A DNA stretch of 64,000 nucleotides from Marinomonas spartinae (GTDB lineage Bacteria; Pseudomonadota; Gammaproteobacteria; Pseudomonadales; Marinomonadaceae). Where the stretch lies: contig NZ_JAEMUI010000013.1 in NCBI RefSeq assembly GCF_016461715.1, positions 78,678-142,677 on the forward strand. Reading direction: 5' to 3'. How positions within the stretch are numbered: position 1 is the stretch's first letter; every line of letters begins with the position of its first letter. Position numbers and translations under genes: made by a program. Below, in pieces: positions 9,610-18,339 of this stretch. The notes beneath the pieces were generated by a model that saw nothing but the letters and a program-made list of their open reading frames with translations, ran no database searches and was not told where the DNA came from.

Positions 9610-10332
9610 ATGAGTGTGGATGATAATCAAACAATTTTAATTGTAGAAGATGACGAAAGACTGGCCTCTTTAACCAAAGAGTATTTGGAAAAGAACGGTT
9701 TTTCTGTTGATATTGAAGCAGATGGACGTGCGGCGATTTCACGCATTGTTGAGGAGCAGCCCTCGTTGGTGGTGCTGGATTTGATGCTGCCTGGGGCCGA
9801 TGGCTTTACGGTATGTCGCAGTGTACGTAATGACTATAAAGGGCCTATTTTAATGCTGACGGCTCGCAGTGACGATGTTGACCAAATTTTAGGGCTTGAA
9901 ATTGGTGCGGACGATTATGTGTCTAAGCCTGCTAAACCCCGTGTTTTGTTGGCACGGATTCAATCCCTGTTACGCCGCAGTACGCAAGATGTTGACCTGA
10001 CGTCTGAAGCGTCCGATAAAAAAGAACAGACGCTAACCTTTGGGCCTCTTGTAGTGGACAACTCTCGTCGCGAAGCTTGGTTATCGGGCGAAGAGGTTGA
10101 GTTGACCAGTGCTGAATTTGATCTGTTGTGGTTGTTAGCAAGCAGTGCTGGGCGGATTTTAAGTCGTGAAGAAATCTTCGGAGAGTTACGTGGCATAGAA
10201 TACGATGGGCAAGACCGCTCTGTGGATGTGCGCATTTCTCGTATTCGTTCTAAAATCGGTGATGACCCTATTCATCCTCGCAGAATCAAAACGATTCGCA
10301 GTAAAGGCTATCTTTTTGTAAAAGAGGTCTAA
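9610..10332 (+). CDS. OmpR-family response regulator, RstA-like
   Basis: A DNA-binding response regulator of 240 residues. The receiver domain (about 1-120) has the acidic pocket EDD, the phosphoacceptor Asp57 in VVLDLMLPGADG, and the switch residues T (LMLTARSDD) and K (YVSKPAKP). The winged-helix domain (about 140-238) carries AEFDLLWLLASSAGRILSRE and the C-terminal TIRSKGYLF. The receiver resembles RstA more than OmpR or PhoB. The cognate kinase follows seven bases downstream. Confidence 0.9.
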   Translation: MSVDDNQTILIVEDDERLASLTKEYLEKNGFSVDIEADGRAAISRIVEEQPSLVVLDLMLPGADGFTVCRSVRNDYKGPILMLTARSDDVDQILGLEIGADDYVSKPAKPRVLLARIQSLLRRSTQDVDLTSEASDKKEQTLTFGPLVVDNSRREAWLSGEEVELTSAEFDLLWLLASSAGRILSREEIFGELRGIEYDGQDRSVDVRISRIRSKIGDDPIHPRRIKTIRSKGYLFVKEV

Positions 10333-10339
10333 GCGTTTT

Positions 10340-11860
10340 ATGCGCGAGGAGATTAAGCGCTTATATCTGCACCTGTTTATTGGGTGTCTGATTATACTAG
10401 TCTGCTGCTATGTAGCAGTAGACTTTACTAAGTCTCGCTTTGACAATGCTCGTATAGAACAATTGTTGTGTCTTGACGCTGAGCTAAGTGTGGCATTGCT
10501 AGCTACTGGTGTGAAGACATCCCTACCAGAATCTAAATTTGATTGGCAGAAGCCGAAGAAGATCTTAACTGCGGCGGAGGTGGTGTCGCTTATCCCCCAG
10601 AGACATTGGGTGCAGTTGTCGAATGGGGATTATAAGGTTTCTTTTGGCCCTAAAAATTCCCCTGAGATAACAGGTGTTGCGACTAGTGAGAAAGGTAATG
10701 TCTATCAATTTGAAAGACTTCTGAAAGACCTTTTGTATTCCTCTCTTCCCCATGAAGAGAAAATTGCGTTAATCAAAAGCATGTCTTGCATCTCGATTAC
10801 TTCATACCCTAGCTCTAAATATGTTGATTTATCCGGTATTACTGGTATTTCACTGGTGCATGGTATCCATAATGAATATGGCTTTTTATGGCGCGGGACT
10901 AATTCTGATCACCTTCATTACCTTTCATTGTTACCTGAAAAAATGCTGTCTTTATCAGTGGCGATTGTGGTGATTGTCGCGGTTGGTATTGCTGTCATGA
11001 TAGGGCTTATCTGGCGTGAGCTGGTGTTGCTGGATTTAAAGCGTAAAACCTTTGAAAACATCACTCGTCAAATTGCTCGGGGTCAAATTGGTTTGCCAAA
11101 AGGCATTCCGGATAGCAGTGGTACCTTAAAAGAATTGGCCTATTCTTTTGACTCAATGTCATCTCATATTCAACGGCTGCTTAAGGTTCAAAGAGAAATG
11201 ATTAATGCTATCTCCCATGAGCTTAGGACGCCGATAGCGCGACTTCGATTTGGTCTTGAGGTAGTGAAAGATGAAGTAGATGGCTCAGCTGTTGATACCA
11301 TTACGGCATTAGAGGATGATGTTGAGGAGCTTAACACTTTAGTGGATGAAGTGTTAACTTATGGAAAATTAGAAGAAGGCTCTCTTGCGTTGAACTTTTC
11401 CTCAACAGGTATCCGAGAGCTAGTTGAAGGCATTATTCGCCATAATGATCCTTTATTACAGCATTTGACGGTTAACGTTAGTATTGCCAGTGATGATGAG
11501 GTCATTGCCGATGCCCATCACTTGCATAGGGCGCTACAGAACTTAATCCTGAATGCGGCGAAATACGCCACAAGCCAAATCTGTATTGCTTTCTCTTCAG
11601 ATAATGACCGCTGGCAAATAGACATTGAAGATGATGGTCCTGGAATACCTTTGGAGGATAGAGATAAGGTCTTTATTCCATTTCAACGTTTAGATAATAG
11701 TCGAACACGCGCATCAGGGGGCTATGGGTTAGGTTTGGCTATTGTGCAGCGTATTGCTTTTTGGCACGGCGGTGCGGTATTAGTTGATGAAAGCCAATAT
11801 GGTGGTGCAAAATTCAGTTTGATCTGGTCGAAAAGTCAGCATCAGAAATCCCTTTCATGA
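10340..11860 (+). CDS. Sensor histidine kinase, RstB-like
   Basis: Membrane sensor kinase of 506 residues paired with the preceding regulator. Transmembrane helices lie near residues 10-28 and 204-228 and enclose a periplasmic domain of roughly 175 residues with no family I recognise. It continues with a HAMP linker, a HisKA domain with the phosphoacceptor His293 in ISHELRTPIARLRFGLE, and an ATPase domain with NLILNAAKYA (N box), DDGPGIP (G1) and SGGYGLGLAIVQR (G2). The periplasmic domain is longer than in E. coli RstB, so the stimulus may differ. Confidence 0.9.
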   Translation: MREEIKRLYLHLFIGCLIILVCCYVAVDFTKSRFDNARIEQLLCLDAELSVALLATGVKTSLPESKFDWQKPKKILTAAEVVSLIPQRHWVQLSNGDYKVSFGPKNSPEITGVATSEKGNVYQFERLLKDLLYSSLPHEEKIALIKSMSCISITSYPSSKYVDLSGITGISLVHGIHNEYGFLWRGTNSDHLHYLSLLPEKMLSLSVAIVVIVAVGIAVMIGLIWRELVLLDLKRKTFENITRQIARGQIGLPKGIPDSSGTLKELAYSFDSMSSHIQRLLKVQREMINAISHELRTPIARLRFGLEVVKDEVDGSAVDTITALEDDVEELNTLVDEVLTYGKLEEGSLALNFSSTGIRELVEGIIRHNDPLLQHLTVNVSIASDDEVIADAHHLHRALQNLILNAAKYATSQICIAFSSDNDRWQIDIEDDGPGIPLEDRDKVFIPFQRLDNSRTRASGGYGLGLAIVQRIAFWHGGAVLVDESQYGGAKFSLIWSKSQHQKSLS

Positions 11861-11901
11861 TACTACAGTCCTTCGTTATACCTAGATTTATATTAGATAT
11901 C

Positions 11902-12828
11902 TTAAAGCTCTGGTGACAGAATGCCTTTTAGGTTTTTGAAGCAGGTTTTACTGGCCGTTGTGATTAAATCTTCCATGTAAGCGTTTTGGCGTTGATCTCG
12001 TCTAATGGCCAAATACAACTTACACCAGACACCTTCTTCACCAAGTGACTTAGTGATGACGTATTGACGATTCGTGTATTCTGTTAGTGCCCAGTTCGGT
12101 AAGCAGCAAACACCTCTGCCACTGGCCACCAGTTGCATCATCATTAATGTTAATTCACTGTGACGAATTTTTGCTGGGGAGATGCCAGCAGGATTTAAAA
12201 AGTGCTTAAAAATATCCAAACGATCAGACTCAACGGGATAGGTGATTAAAGTTTCTTTGATGAAGTCTTCAGGTACTAGAAATTCTTTTTTCGCTAAAGG
12301 GTGGTGCCGTGATAAGGCAACTTGGGACTCGTATTGAAAGAGAGGGATGTAATCTATATTTGGCAGCTCTTGAGGGTCTGATGTGACAACAAGGTCAAGA
12401 TCACCGCGAGCCAATGCAGGTAATGGCATAAAGCTAAAGGCGGTGGATAAATCAAGTTCCACATCTGGCCAATGTTCACGGAAGTGGTCAATGGTGGGCA
12501 TGAGCCATTCATAGCAGCTATGGCATTCGATGGCGATATGTAAACGGCCACTTTCTCCTTCAGCAAAACGTTGTATATCCCGTTGTGCCGAGCGAAAAGC
12601 TAATAAAACATCATCCGCGAGTTGCAATAAACGCAGCCCTGCGCTGGTGAAACGAACTGGCTTGGTTTTACGAATAAAAAGTGCACAGCCCAGTTTTTCT
12701 TCTAGGTCTTTTAATTGATGAGAGAGAGCAGATTGGGTCAAATGGACGCGCTCCGCTGCCTCGACTAAACTGCCAGTTTCTCGCAGTGCGGTCAGTGTTT
12801 TTAAGTGCCTAACTTCAATAATGCTCAT
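11902..12828 (-). CDS. metR: LysR-family transcriptional regulator MetR
   Basis: Regulator of methionine biosynthesis genes, responding to homocysteine in the family. At 308 residues it has the MetR N-terminus: VRHLKTLTALRETGSLVEAAERVHLTQSALSHQLKDLE is the winged HTH. It is followed by the periplasmic-binding-protein-like effector domain. No met gene is adjacent in this window. A short palindrome (12835-12847) overlaps the ribosome-binding region and could serve autoregulation. Confidence 0.9.
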   Translation of the reverse strand: MSIIEVRHLKTLTALRETGSLVEAAERVHLTQSALSHQLKDLEEKLGCALFIRKTKPVRFTSAGLRLLQLADDVLLAFRSAQRDIQRFAEGESGRLHIAIECHSCYEWLMPTIDHFREHWPDVELDLSTAFSFMPLPALARGDLDLVVTSDPQELPNIDYIPLFQYESQVALSRHHPLAKKEFLVPEDFIKETLITYPVESDRLDIFKHFLNPAGISPAKIRHSELTLMMMQLVASGRGVCCLPNWALTEYTNRQYVITKSLGEEGVWCKLYLAIRRDQRQNAYMEDLITTASKTCFKNLKGILSPEL

Positions 12829-12855
12829 AATAATTCACTGTAAGTGAGAGTTATT
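12829..12855 (-). promoter_or_regulatory. Palindrome at the metR start
   Basis: TCACT-gta-AGTGA at 12835-12847 lies directly before the metR ATG, with outer AATAA/TTATT arms. Position suggests an operator or an RNA hairpin over the ribosome-binding site. It does not clearly match the MetR consensus TGAA-N5-TTCA. Confidence 0.3.
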
Positions 12856-12874
12856 CAGTATTTATAATAGAAAA

Positions 12875-12904
12875 AAACCCGTGAAAAAGCCTAATCACGG
12901 GTTT
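12875..12904 (-). terminator. Intrinsic terminator of argF
   Basis: AAACCCGTGA (12875-12884) pairs with TCACGGGTTT (12895-12904). On the minus strand a T-run follows the stem, just after the argF stop codon. Confidence 0.8.
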
Positions 12905-12915
12905 GGTTCATTGTC

Positions 12916-13821
12916 TTATTGGCACAGCAAAAATTCAAGTAGTGCCTTTTGTGCGTGAAGGCGATTTTCAGCTTCATCCCAGACGACGGAGTCAGGATCG
13001 TCCATGATATCTGCACTTACTTCTTCTCCTCGGTGAGCTGGTAAGCAGTGCATGAACAAAGCATCGTGATGGGCTTGTGCCATTAAAGCTCTATTTACTT
13101 GAAAGCCTTCAAAGTCTTTTAAACGCTTTTCTTGTTCATCTTCTTGACCCATTGAAGCAAAGACATCTGTCACAATTAAGTCGGCATCTTTTGCTGCGTC
13201 TATTGCACTGTGAACGACGGTGACTCGATCTTTGTTTTCTTCAACAAGTGATGGGGTCGGCTCATAGCCTTTAGGACAAGCAATGACTAGCGTGAAGTTT
13301 AATAATGCTGACGCATTTATGTATGAATTACACATATTGTTGCCATCGCCAACCCAAACCACTTTTTTTCCTTCGATGGAGCCGCGATGCTCTTGATAGG
13401 TTTGCATGTCGGCCAGTAATTGGCAGGGGTGATAATCATCAGTCAACGCATTGATGACTGGAACCGAAGAATATTGGGCAAAGGTTTCTACGATACTGTG
13501 TTCAAATGTTCGAATCATGACGGCATCGACCATGCTGGAAATAACACGAGCACTGTCTTCAATCGGTTCACCCCGGCCCAGTTGAGTGTCTCTTGAGGAT
13601 AAAAAGAGTGCGTGCCCACCAAACTGCGCCATGCCAGATTCAAAGGAGACTCTCGTTCGGGTTGAGGATTTTTCAAAAATCATGCCTAACACACGATTTT
13701 TTAATGGTTCGTATAGTGTGCCTTCGCGATGGATTTTCTTAAGCTCTGTGGCTCGAGATAGCAACTGTTTTAACTCCTCAGAAGATAAATCTTTGAGAGT
13801 AAGAAAATGTCTTGGCGACAC
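12916..13821 (-). CDS. argF: Ornithine carbamoyltransferase
   Basis: Forms citrulline from ornithine and carbamoyl phosphate in arginine biosynthesis, in the cytoplasm. At 301 residues it carries the carbamoyl-phosphate motif SSTRTRVSF at residues 52-60, the [14 protein letters not shown] segment and the ornithine-site [10 protein letters not shown] with Cys259. The gene stands alone with its own terminator. No clear ARG box is visible upstream. argH, the last gene of the pathway, lies 40 kb away in this window. Confidence 0.95.
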   Translation of the reverse strand: MSPRHFLTLKDLSSEELKQLLSRATELKKIHREGTLYEPLKNRVLGMIFEKSSTRTRVSFESGMAQFGGHALFLSSRDTQLGRGEPIEDSARVISSMVDAVMIRTFEHSIVETFAQYSSVPVINALTDDYHPCQLLADMQTYQEHRGSIEGKKVVWVGDGNNMCNSYINASALLNFTLVIACPKGYEPTPSLVEENKDRVTVVHSAIDAAKDADLIVTDVFASMGQEDEQEKRLKDFEGFQVNRALMAQAHHDALFMHCLPAHRGEEVSADIMDDPDSVVWDEAENRLHAQKALLEFLLCQ

Positions 13822-13980
13822 GTGAAACTCCTTAGTACTGATTTTTTAAAAGGGGGAATCGGCCAATTTAATATACTCAGGTAGGTGAGTAAAGGATAAT
13901 TGACACAGAAAACAACAAAGGAAAGGTTGGGTATGGGGTTGTAAACAGACACATAGACCCAATAAACTGGAGCAAGTTAT

Positions 13981-14017
13981 TTGATTCTTACAATGAATAG
14001 AGAGTATTTATTGTAAG
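13981..14017 (+). promoter_or_regulatory. Putative grxD promoter with 8-bp inverted repeat
   Basis: CTTACAAT (13987-13994) and ATTGTAAG (14010-14017) form a perfect inverted repeat with a 15-nt spacer. A possible -35 TTGATT (13981) and -10 TATTTA (14005) with an 18-nt spacer bracket it, so the right arm overlaps the -10. It looks like an operator; the regulator is unknown. Confidence 0.4.
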
Positions 14018-14044
14018 CTAGCAGAATTTAGTGAGGGCACTATT

Positions 14045-14386
14045 ATGAGTACAACAATCGACACCATCAAAGAGCAAATTGAGAATAACGATGTTCTGCT
14101 GTACATGAAGGGAAATCCTCGTGCGCCACAGTGTGGATTTTCTTCTCAGGCTGTTCAGGCGTTAATGTCGTGTGGTGAGCGTTTTGCATTTGTAAATATT
14201 TTGGAAAACCCTGATATCCGTGCGGAGCTGCCTAAATATGCGAATTGGCCGACTTTTCCGCAGTTATGGGTAAAAGGTGAGCTTGTAGGTGGATGTGACA
14301 TTATCGTAGAAATGGCTTCCACAGGTGAGTTGCAGACCTTGATCAAAGAAGCGGTCGGCGACGAGAAAGAACAAGAGCAAGAGTAA
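14045..14386 (+). CDS. grxD: Monothiol glutaredoxin Grx4/GrxD
   Basis: CGFS-type monothiol glutaredoxin that binds and transfers [2Fe-2S] clusters with glutathione. At 113 residues the active-site CGFS begins at Cys30. KGNPRAPQ before it, WPTFPQLWVKGELVGGCDI and the acidic tail are typical. The ATG has GAGGG just upstream. It lies 75 bp before the peroxiredoxin gene on the same strand, with a hairpin between them. Confidence 0.95.
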   Translation: MSTTIDTIKEQIENNDVLLYMKGNPRAPQCGFSSQAVQALMSCGERFAFVNILENPDIRAELPKYANWPTFPQLWVKGELVGGCDIIVEMASTGELQTLIKEAVGDEKEQEQE

Positions 14387-14392
14387 GTGATC

Positions 14393-14419
14393 ATCAGCCT
14401 ACTGTTTAGGCGGGCTGAT
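14393..14419 (+). terminator. Terminator-like hairpin between grxD and the peroxiredoxin gene
   Basis: ATCAGCC (14393-14399) pairs with GGCTGAT (14413-14419), followed by TTTATT. It could end or attenuate the grxD transcript. Confidence 0.55.
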
Positions 14420-14461
14420 TTTATTGATGTTAAATGACGGTATATAAGGGGATTCTATACT

Positions 14462-15085
14462 ATGTCTATTCTAGTTGGTAAAAAGGCACCTGACTTTACT
14501 GCACCAGCGGTATTAGCTGATGGCCAAATTGTGGATTCTTTCAATCTAGCCGAGGCTATCAAGGGAAAATACGCTATCGTGTTTTTCTATCCGTTAGATT
14601 TCACTTTCGTATGTCCATCTGAAATCATTGCTATGTCTCATCGTATGGGGAAATTCCGTGAGATGGGTGTAGAAGTGATTGGTGTGTCTATCGACTCTCA
14701 CTTCACGCATAATGCTTGGCGTAATACGCCAGTAGAGGAAGGCGGAATTGGCCCTGTTGAGTACACACTTGCAGGGGATATGAACCATGCGATTGCTCAA
14801 GCCTATGGCATTGAGTCTGACGGTGGAGATTCTTACTATCCTGCTGGTGTGGCGATGCGTGCGTCTTTTGTTATTGACCAAAAAGGCATCGTACGTTCTC
14901 AGATCGTAAACGATGAGCCTATTGGCCGTAATATGGATGAGTTGGTTCGTATTGTCGATGCATTGCAATTCTTTGAGGAGAATGGTCAGGTTTGCCCAGC
15001 TGGCTGGAATAAAGGTGACAAAGGTATGGTTAATACACCAGAAGGTGTGGCTTCTTACCTATCTGAAAGCAGCAAAAATCTCTAA
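14462..15085 (+). CDS. 2-Cys peroxiredoxin (AhpC/Prx1 type)
   Basis: Thiol peroxidase that reduces hydrogen and alkyl hydroperoxides. At 207 residues the peroxidatic Cys51 lies in FYPLDFTFVCPSE and the resolving Cys178 in GQVCPAGWNKGD. This marks it as a typical homodimeric 2-Cys enzyme. GDSYYPAGVAMRASFVID is close to the tryparedoxin-peroxidase-like AhpC of marine gammaproteobacteria. No AhpF-type reductase adjoins it, so thioredoxin or glutaredoxin is a likely electron donor. Confidence 0.93.
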   Translation: MSILVGKKAPDFTAPAVLADGQIVDSFNLAEAIKGKYAIVFFYPLDFTFVCPSEIIAMSHRMGKFREMGVEVIGVSIDSHFTHNAWRNTPVEEGGIGPVEYTLAGDMNHAIAQAYGIESDGGDSYYPAGVAMRASFVIDQKGIVRSQIVNDEPIGRNMDELVRIVDALQFFEENGQVCPAGWNKGDKGMVNTPEGVASYLSESSKNL

Positions 15086-15167
15086 TTATAAAGCCATAAG
15101 TGGCTTCTAGATCGCTGTTTTAGACTTTTATATTGAATCGATTTGGTTGAATATAAGAAAGCAAATT

Positions 15168-15199
15168 ACGCCTGCTCATTTCCGTGAGCAGGCGTTTTT
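15168..15199. terminator. Intrinsic terminator after the peroxiredoxin gene
   Basis: ACGCCTGCTCA (15168-15178) pairs with TGAGCAGGCGT (15185-15195), followed by a T-run. It is shared with the convergent VOC gene. Confidence 0.85.
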
Positions 15200-15214
15200 G
15201 GTTTGAAACGTCGT

Positions 15215-15604
15215 TTATTGCTCATAAAGCTCTAGTGGCAGATTGTCTGGGTCAGCAAAAAAGGTGAAACGTTTGCCTGTTAGTTCGTCTATGCGGATGT
15301 TTTCGACTGGAATATTATGTGCTTGTAGATGTGTAATGCACTGCTCCAAATCTGTGACAGTAAAGGCTAAATGTCTTAATCCTTGAGCTTCTGGCTGCGA
15401 AGGACGTCTTGGTGGATAGGGAAAAGAAAAAAGTTCAATTTGTTCGTGTTCACTGATTTTTAAATCTAACTTATAAGATTGTCGTTCAGCTCGATAGGTT
15501 TCTTTGATGATAGGGAAGCCAAGTATTTGATTATAGAAGTGTTTTGAGACCATATAATTTGAGCAAATAATGGCAACATGGTGAATATGGGATATCTGAA
15601 ACAT
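15215..15604 (-). CDS. VOC-superfamily glyoxalase-like protein (YaeR type)
   Basis: A 129-residue vicinal-oxygen-chelate protein. It follows E. coli YaeR closely: HHVAIICSNYMVSKHFYNQILGF, the ELFSFPYPPRRPSQPEAQGLRHLAF segment and FFADPDNLPLELYEQ. The metal ligand pattern (early His, Glu, second His, late Glu) is complete. Substrate is unknown. It is convergent with the peroxiredoxin gene and precedes no obvious operon partner. Confidence 0.9.
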   Translation of the reverse strand: MFQISHIHHVAIICSNYMVSKHFYNQILGFPIIKETYRAERQSYKLDLKISEHEQIELFSFPYPPRRPSQPEAQGLRHLAFTVTDLEQCITHLQAHNIPVENIRIDELTGKRFTFFADPDNLPLELYEQ

Positions 15605-15649
15605 GCTAATGCCTGTGTACTACAATGGATGCTGTATTGCTAAAATCGC

Positions 15650-16621
15650 TTAGCGTTTTTGTGAGAGTGTCTTGTTGCCTTGACTCTTGAGTTCTTCTGC
15701 TAATTCGATGACTTGTCGTCTAAACCAAATGTGGCTGGCATCGTGGTGCAGTAGGGGACTCCAAATCATCTTCAATTCAATTGGTGCAATGGGAAAAGGC
15801 GGTTCCATAATTGCTAGGTCTGGGTTGTTAAGTTGAATAAGAGCCACTTTTCTTGGTAAGGTGGCAATCAGATCCTGTTCAAGGGCAAGATGCATGGCTG
15901 TGTGGTAGCTGCGTGTGAAAACACGTATACTGCGCTTTCTGTTCTGTTTCTGGAGGGCTTCATCGACCCATCCCAGTTTTTGCACGTCGGTTGGGTCCAT
16001 ACCCACACCTATGCCAAATCCTGTTTTACTGACCCAAATATGCTGTGATTGAAGGTAGCTTTCCAAGTTAAAGTTTTCAATGACCGGATTATAGGCACTC
16101 ATCATACAGACAAAGTCGTCCATCCAAATGCTTTTTTCGTGAAAGGATTGTGGCAACTCTTCAAAACGGTTGATTGCCATATCTATTTTTCCTGCTTCCA
16201 CGTCATGGAATGTCACATCGCTTGGGGTCATAATGTCCAATGTAATGCCAGGGGCTTTTTCTCTAAGACGATTCAGCAAACGAGGAATGACGGTTGAGGC
16301 GGCATAGTCACTGGCCATAATTCGAAACACACGAGTACTGGTTGATTCGTTGAAATCGGCTTCAGGTTGTAACGCTTCTTCCAGTTCTAGCAGTACTTTG
16401 CGAACAATGGGCTGTAAGCGTAACGCTTTTTCAGTCGGTTTCATGCCTTCGCTGGTACGAACCAGTAATGGATCACCTAATAAATCTCTAAGACGCTTTA
16501 AGCCATTGCTCATAGCGGGTTGTGTAATGTTTAACTTACTGGCCGAGCGTGTTACGTTGCACTCTCTGAGTAATACATCGAGGTAAATGAGCAGATTTAA
16601 GTCTATTTTATTTATATTCAT
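15650..16621 (-). CDS. LysR-family transcriptional regulator (NodD/LeuO-like branch)
   Basis: A 323-residue LysR regulator. The N-terminal HTH reads DLNLLIYLDVLLRECNVTRSASKLN with TQPAMSNGLKRLRDLLGDPLLVR, characteristic of the branch that includes NodD, SyrM and LeuO. The effector-binding domain follows (about 95-310). The target cannot be told from context: upstream on the other strand is a GFA-type gene, downstream the VOC gene. Confidence 0.88.
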   Translation of the reverse strand: MNINKIDLNLLIYLDVLLRECNVTRSASKLNITQPAMSNGLKRLRDLLGDPLLVRTSEGMKPTEKALRLQPIVRKVLLELEEALQPEADFNESTSTRVFRIMASDYAASTVIPRLLNRLREKAPGITLDIMTPSDVTFHDVEAGKIDMAINRFEELPQSFHEKSIWMDDFVCMMSAYNPVIENFNLESYLQSQHIWVSKTGFGIGVGMDPTDVQKLGWVDEALQKQNRKRSIRVFTRSYHTAMHLALEQDLIATLPRKVALIQLNNPDLAIMEPPFPIAPIELKMIWSPLLHHDASHIWFRRQVIELAEELKSQGNKTLSQKR

Positions 16622-16836
16622 CGCTATGATAGTTATCGCTGTTTACATCTATTTAGTGAATCCATTGTATTAGCTTGTTCATAAAGTACAACAAATTAGA
16701 CGAGATAGTATGAATAAATCTGCTGAGGAATTGTTGCTTAGGTCAATGGCTGGCATAATTGGAGCGCTTGAACGGAGTGTCGTCTCATAATTGTCTATCC
16801 TTTCCTTTAATTGTCTGTGTCTACCATGGGGTAAAA

Positions 16837-17229
16837 ATGAAAGCATCCTGCTTATGTGGTTCTGTTGAGTTTACAATTAATTCCCCCTTTATTAGTGCTA
16901 ATATTTGTCATTGTTCGCAATGCCGTAAAACCCATGGCGGAGTCGGAGCCGCTTATGGTTCGTGTTTAAAAGAAGATATTGACTGGGGAAACAGTAAGAA
17001 GAGAATTCGCCGTTATGAGTCATCCGAGCGCGGACGTCGAGGTTTTTGTAAAGACTGCGGCAGCCCTATTTATTACTACCATAAAGACTTTCCAAACCAC
17101 ATGGAAATTTCTTTAGGGGTGTTGGATGAAGAGCCGAATATTGCACCTGAATACCATTTATTCGTTAAGAGTAAGCCTCAATGGTATGGCATTCATGATG
17201 ATTTACCGCAATACGATGAGCTAAAGTAG
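16837..17229 (+). CDS. GFA / CENP-V family zinc-binding protein
   Basis: A 130-residue member of the glutathione-dependent formaldehyde-activating-like (GFA) family. I start it at the ATG at 16837, giving MKASCLCGSVEF. The upstream extension is not conserved-looking. Zinc ligands are visible as CLCGSV, CHCSQCRK and the later CKDCGSPIYY. Members act on glutathione adducts or have unknown roles. It is divergent from the preceding LysR gene, so that regulator is a candidate controller. Confidence 0.88.
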   Translation: MKASCLCGSVEFTINSPFISANICHCSQCRKTHGGVGAAYGSCLKEDIDWGNSKKRIRRYESSERGRRGFCKDCGSPIYYYHKDFPNHMEISLGVLDEEPNIAPEYHLFVKSKPQWYGIHDDLPQYDELK

Positions 17230-17309
17230 TATCACCATAGCTGTAGTTGTCTGATAATAAGCCCCATTTAAAAATGAGAAAGTTGGGGATGCTCATTTAG
17301 GTAAGAGGA

Positions 17310-18188
17310 CTAAGTCGACACCATTTCGTAGCATTGATCCACAAAGCCCTGAGCGTTTTTGGTGAGGGTTGTATTCTTGGGAATAACAATCAATAAATTA
17401 CGATTCAGCTCAAGAGGTGTATTATACAGGCGAATAAGACCAGAGTTGAGTTCTTGAGAGATAGCCATGCGTGACAGGCAGCCTAATCCCATTTTATGAA
17501 TGACTGCTTGCTTAACGGCTTCCATATGAGCGAGTGATAAGACAACATTAAGTTGAGTCGTTGATTTGCCTATGGCCTGCTCAAGAATATTGCGTGTACC
17601 TGATCCTACTTCTCGCATCACCCAGTCTGCTTCTTGAAGGTCTTCCCAAGATAAGTCTTCTGGTCGTTCCTCCTGTGATGAACCAAAAACAACCAGTTCA
17701 TCCCGTCGCCAGATTTGTGTTGTTAACTCTGCATGCTGACAATACCCTTCGATAAAGCCGACTTCGGCCTTGCCTGTGAGTAATTGTTGAATCACATGTT
17801 GAGTATTGCCTATGTCTAAGTTGAAGCGAATGTTAGGGTACTTTTGTCTAAATGAGGCCATCTGCTCTGGCAACAGATAATTTCCAACACTGACACTTGA
17901 GGCGAGATGAAGTGAGCCGCTTAGCTCATCATCAGTGCCCATGCTTTCGATTTGTTCAATTTGACTTAGAACTGAACGCGCTTGAGGTAGAAGGAGTCTT
18001 GCTTGAGGAGTAATTTGTAACCTTTTGCCATGGCGGCGAAAAAGAGGACGTCCTAGTAGTGCCTCTAATTCTCGTAACGCTTGGCTAGCTGCCGGTTGGC
18101 TAATAGAGACCATTTCGGCTGCGGCTGTGACGGAGCCTGTGTGAACCACGGCCTCAAATATTTGTAGTTGTCTAAGTGTTATTCTCAT
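17310..18188 (-). CDS. LysR-family transcriptional regulator (YeiE-like)
   Basis: A 292-residue LysR regulator. HTH residues: RQLQIFEAVVHTGSVTAAAE and SQPAASQALRELEALLGRPLFRR. The effector domain contains ASSVSVGNYLLPEQMASFR and GFIEGYC, the pattern of the YeiE/CysB-like sulfur- and sulfite-related branch. No sulfite gene is adjacent, so the regulon is not shown here. Confidence 0.87.
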   Translation of the reverse strand: MRITLRQLQIFEAVVHTGSVTAAAEMVSISQPAASQALRELEALLGRPLFRRHGKRLQITPQARLLLPQARSVLSQIEQIESMGTDDELSGSLHLASSVSVGNYLLPEQMASFRQKYPNIRFNLDIGNTQHVIQQLLTGKAEVGFIEGYCQHAELTTQIWRRDELVVFGSSQEERPEDLSWEDLQEADWVMREVGSGTRNILEQAIGKSTTQLNVVLSLAHMEAVKQAVIHKMGLGCLSRMAISQELNSGLIRLYNTPLELNRNLLIVIPKNTTLTKNAQGFVDQCYEMVST

Positions 18189-18339
18189 TGGTCTATTGTA
18201 ACGGCAATGACTTTTGTTTGAGTAGTAGTTTTTGTCGTTACCGTCGTTTATTTTTATAGCAAAGTATACTGGCTATAGGTATATGGCGTCCTTTCAATGT
18301 TGTTTTCGTATGGTTAGAGTTCTGTGTGGTTGGTCAAGA

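Noticed and set aside
14594..14968. 124-codon ORF antisense to the peroxiredoxin gene
   Set aside because: Shadow of a conserved gene.
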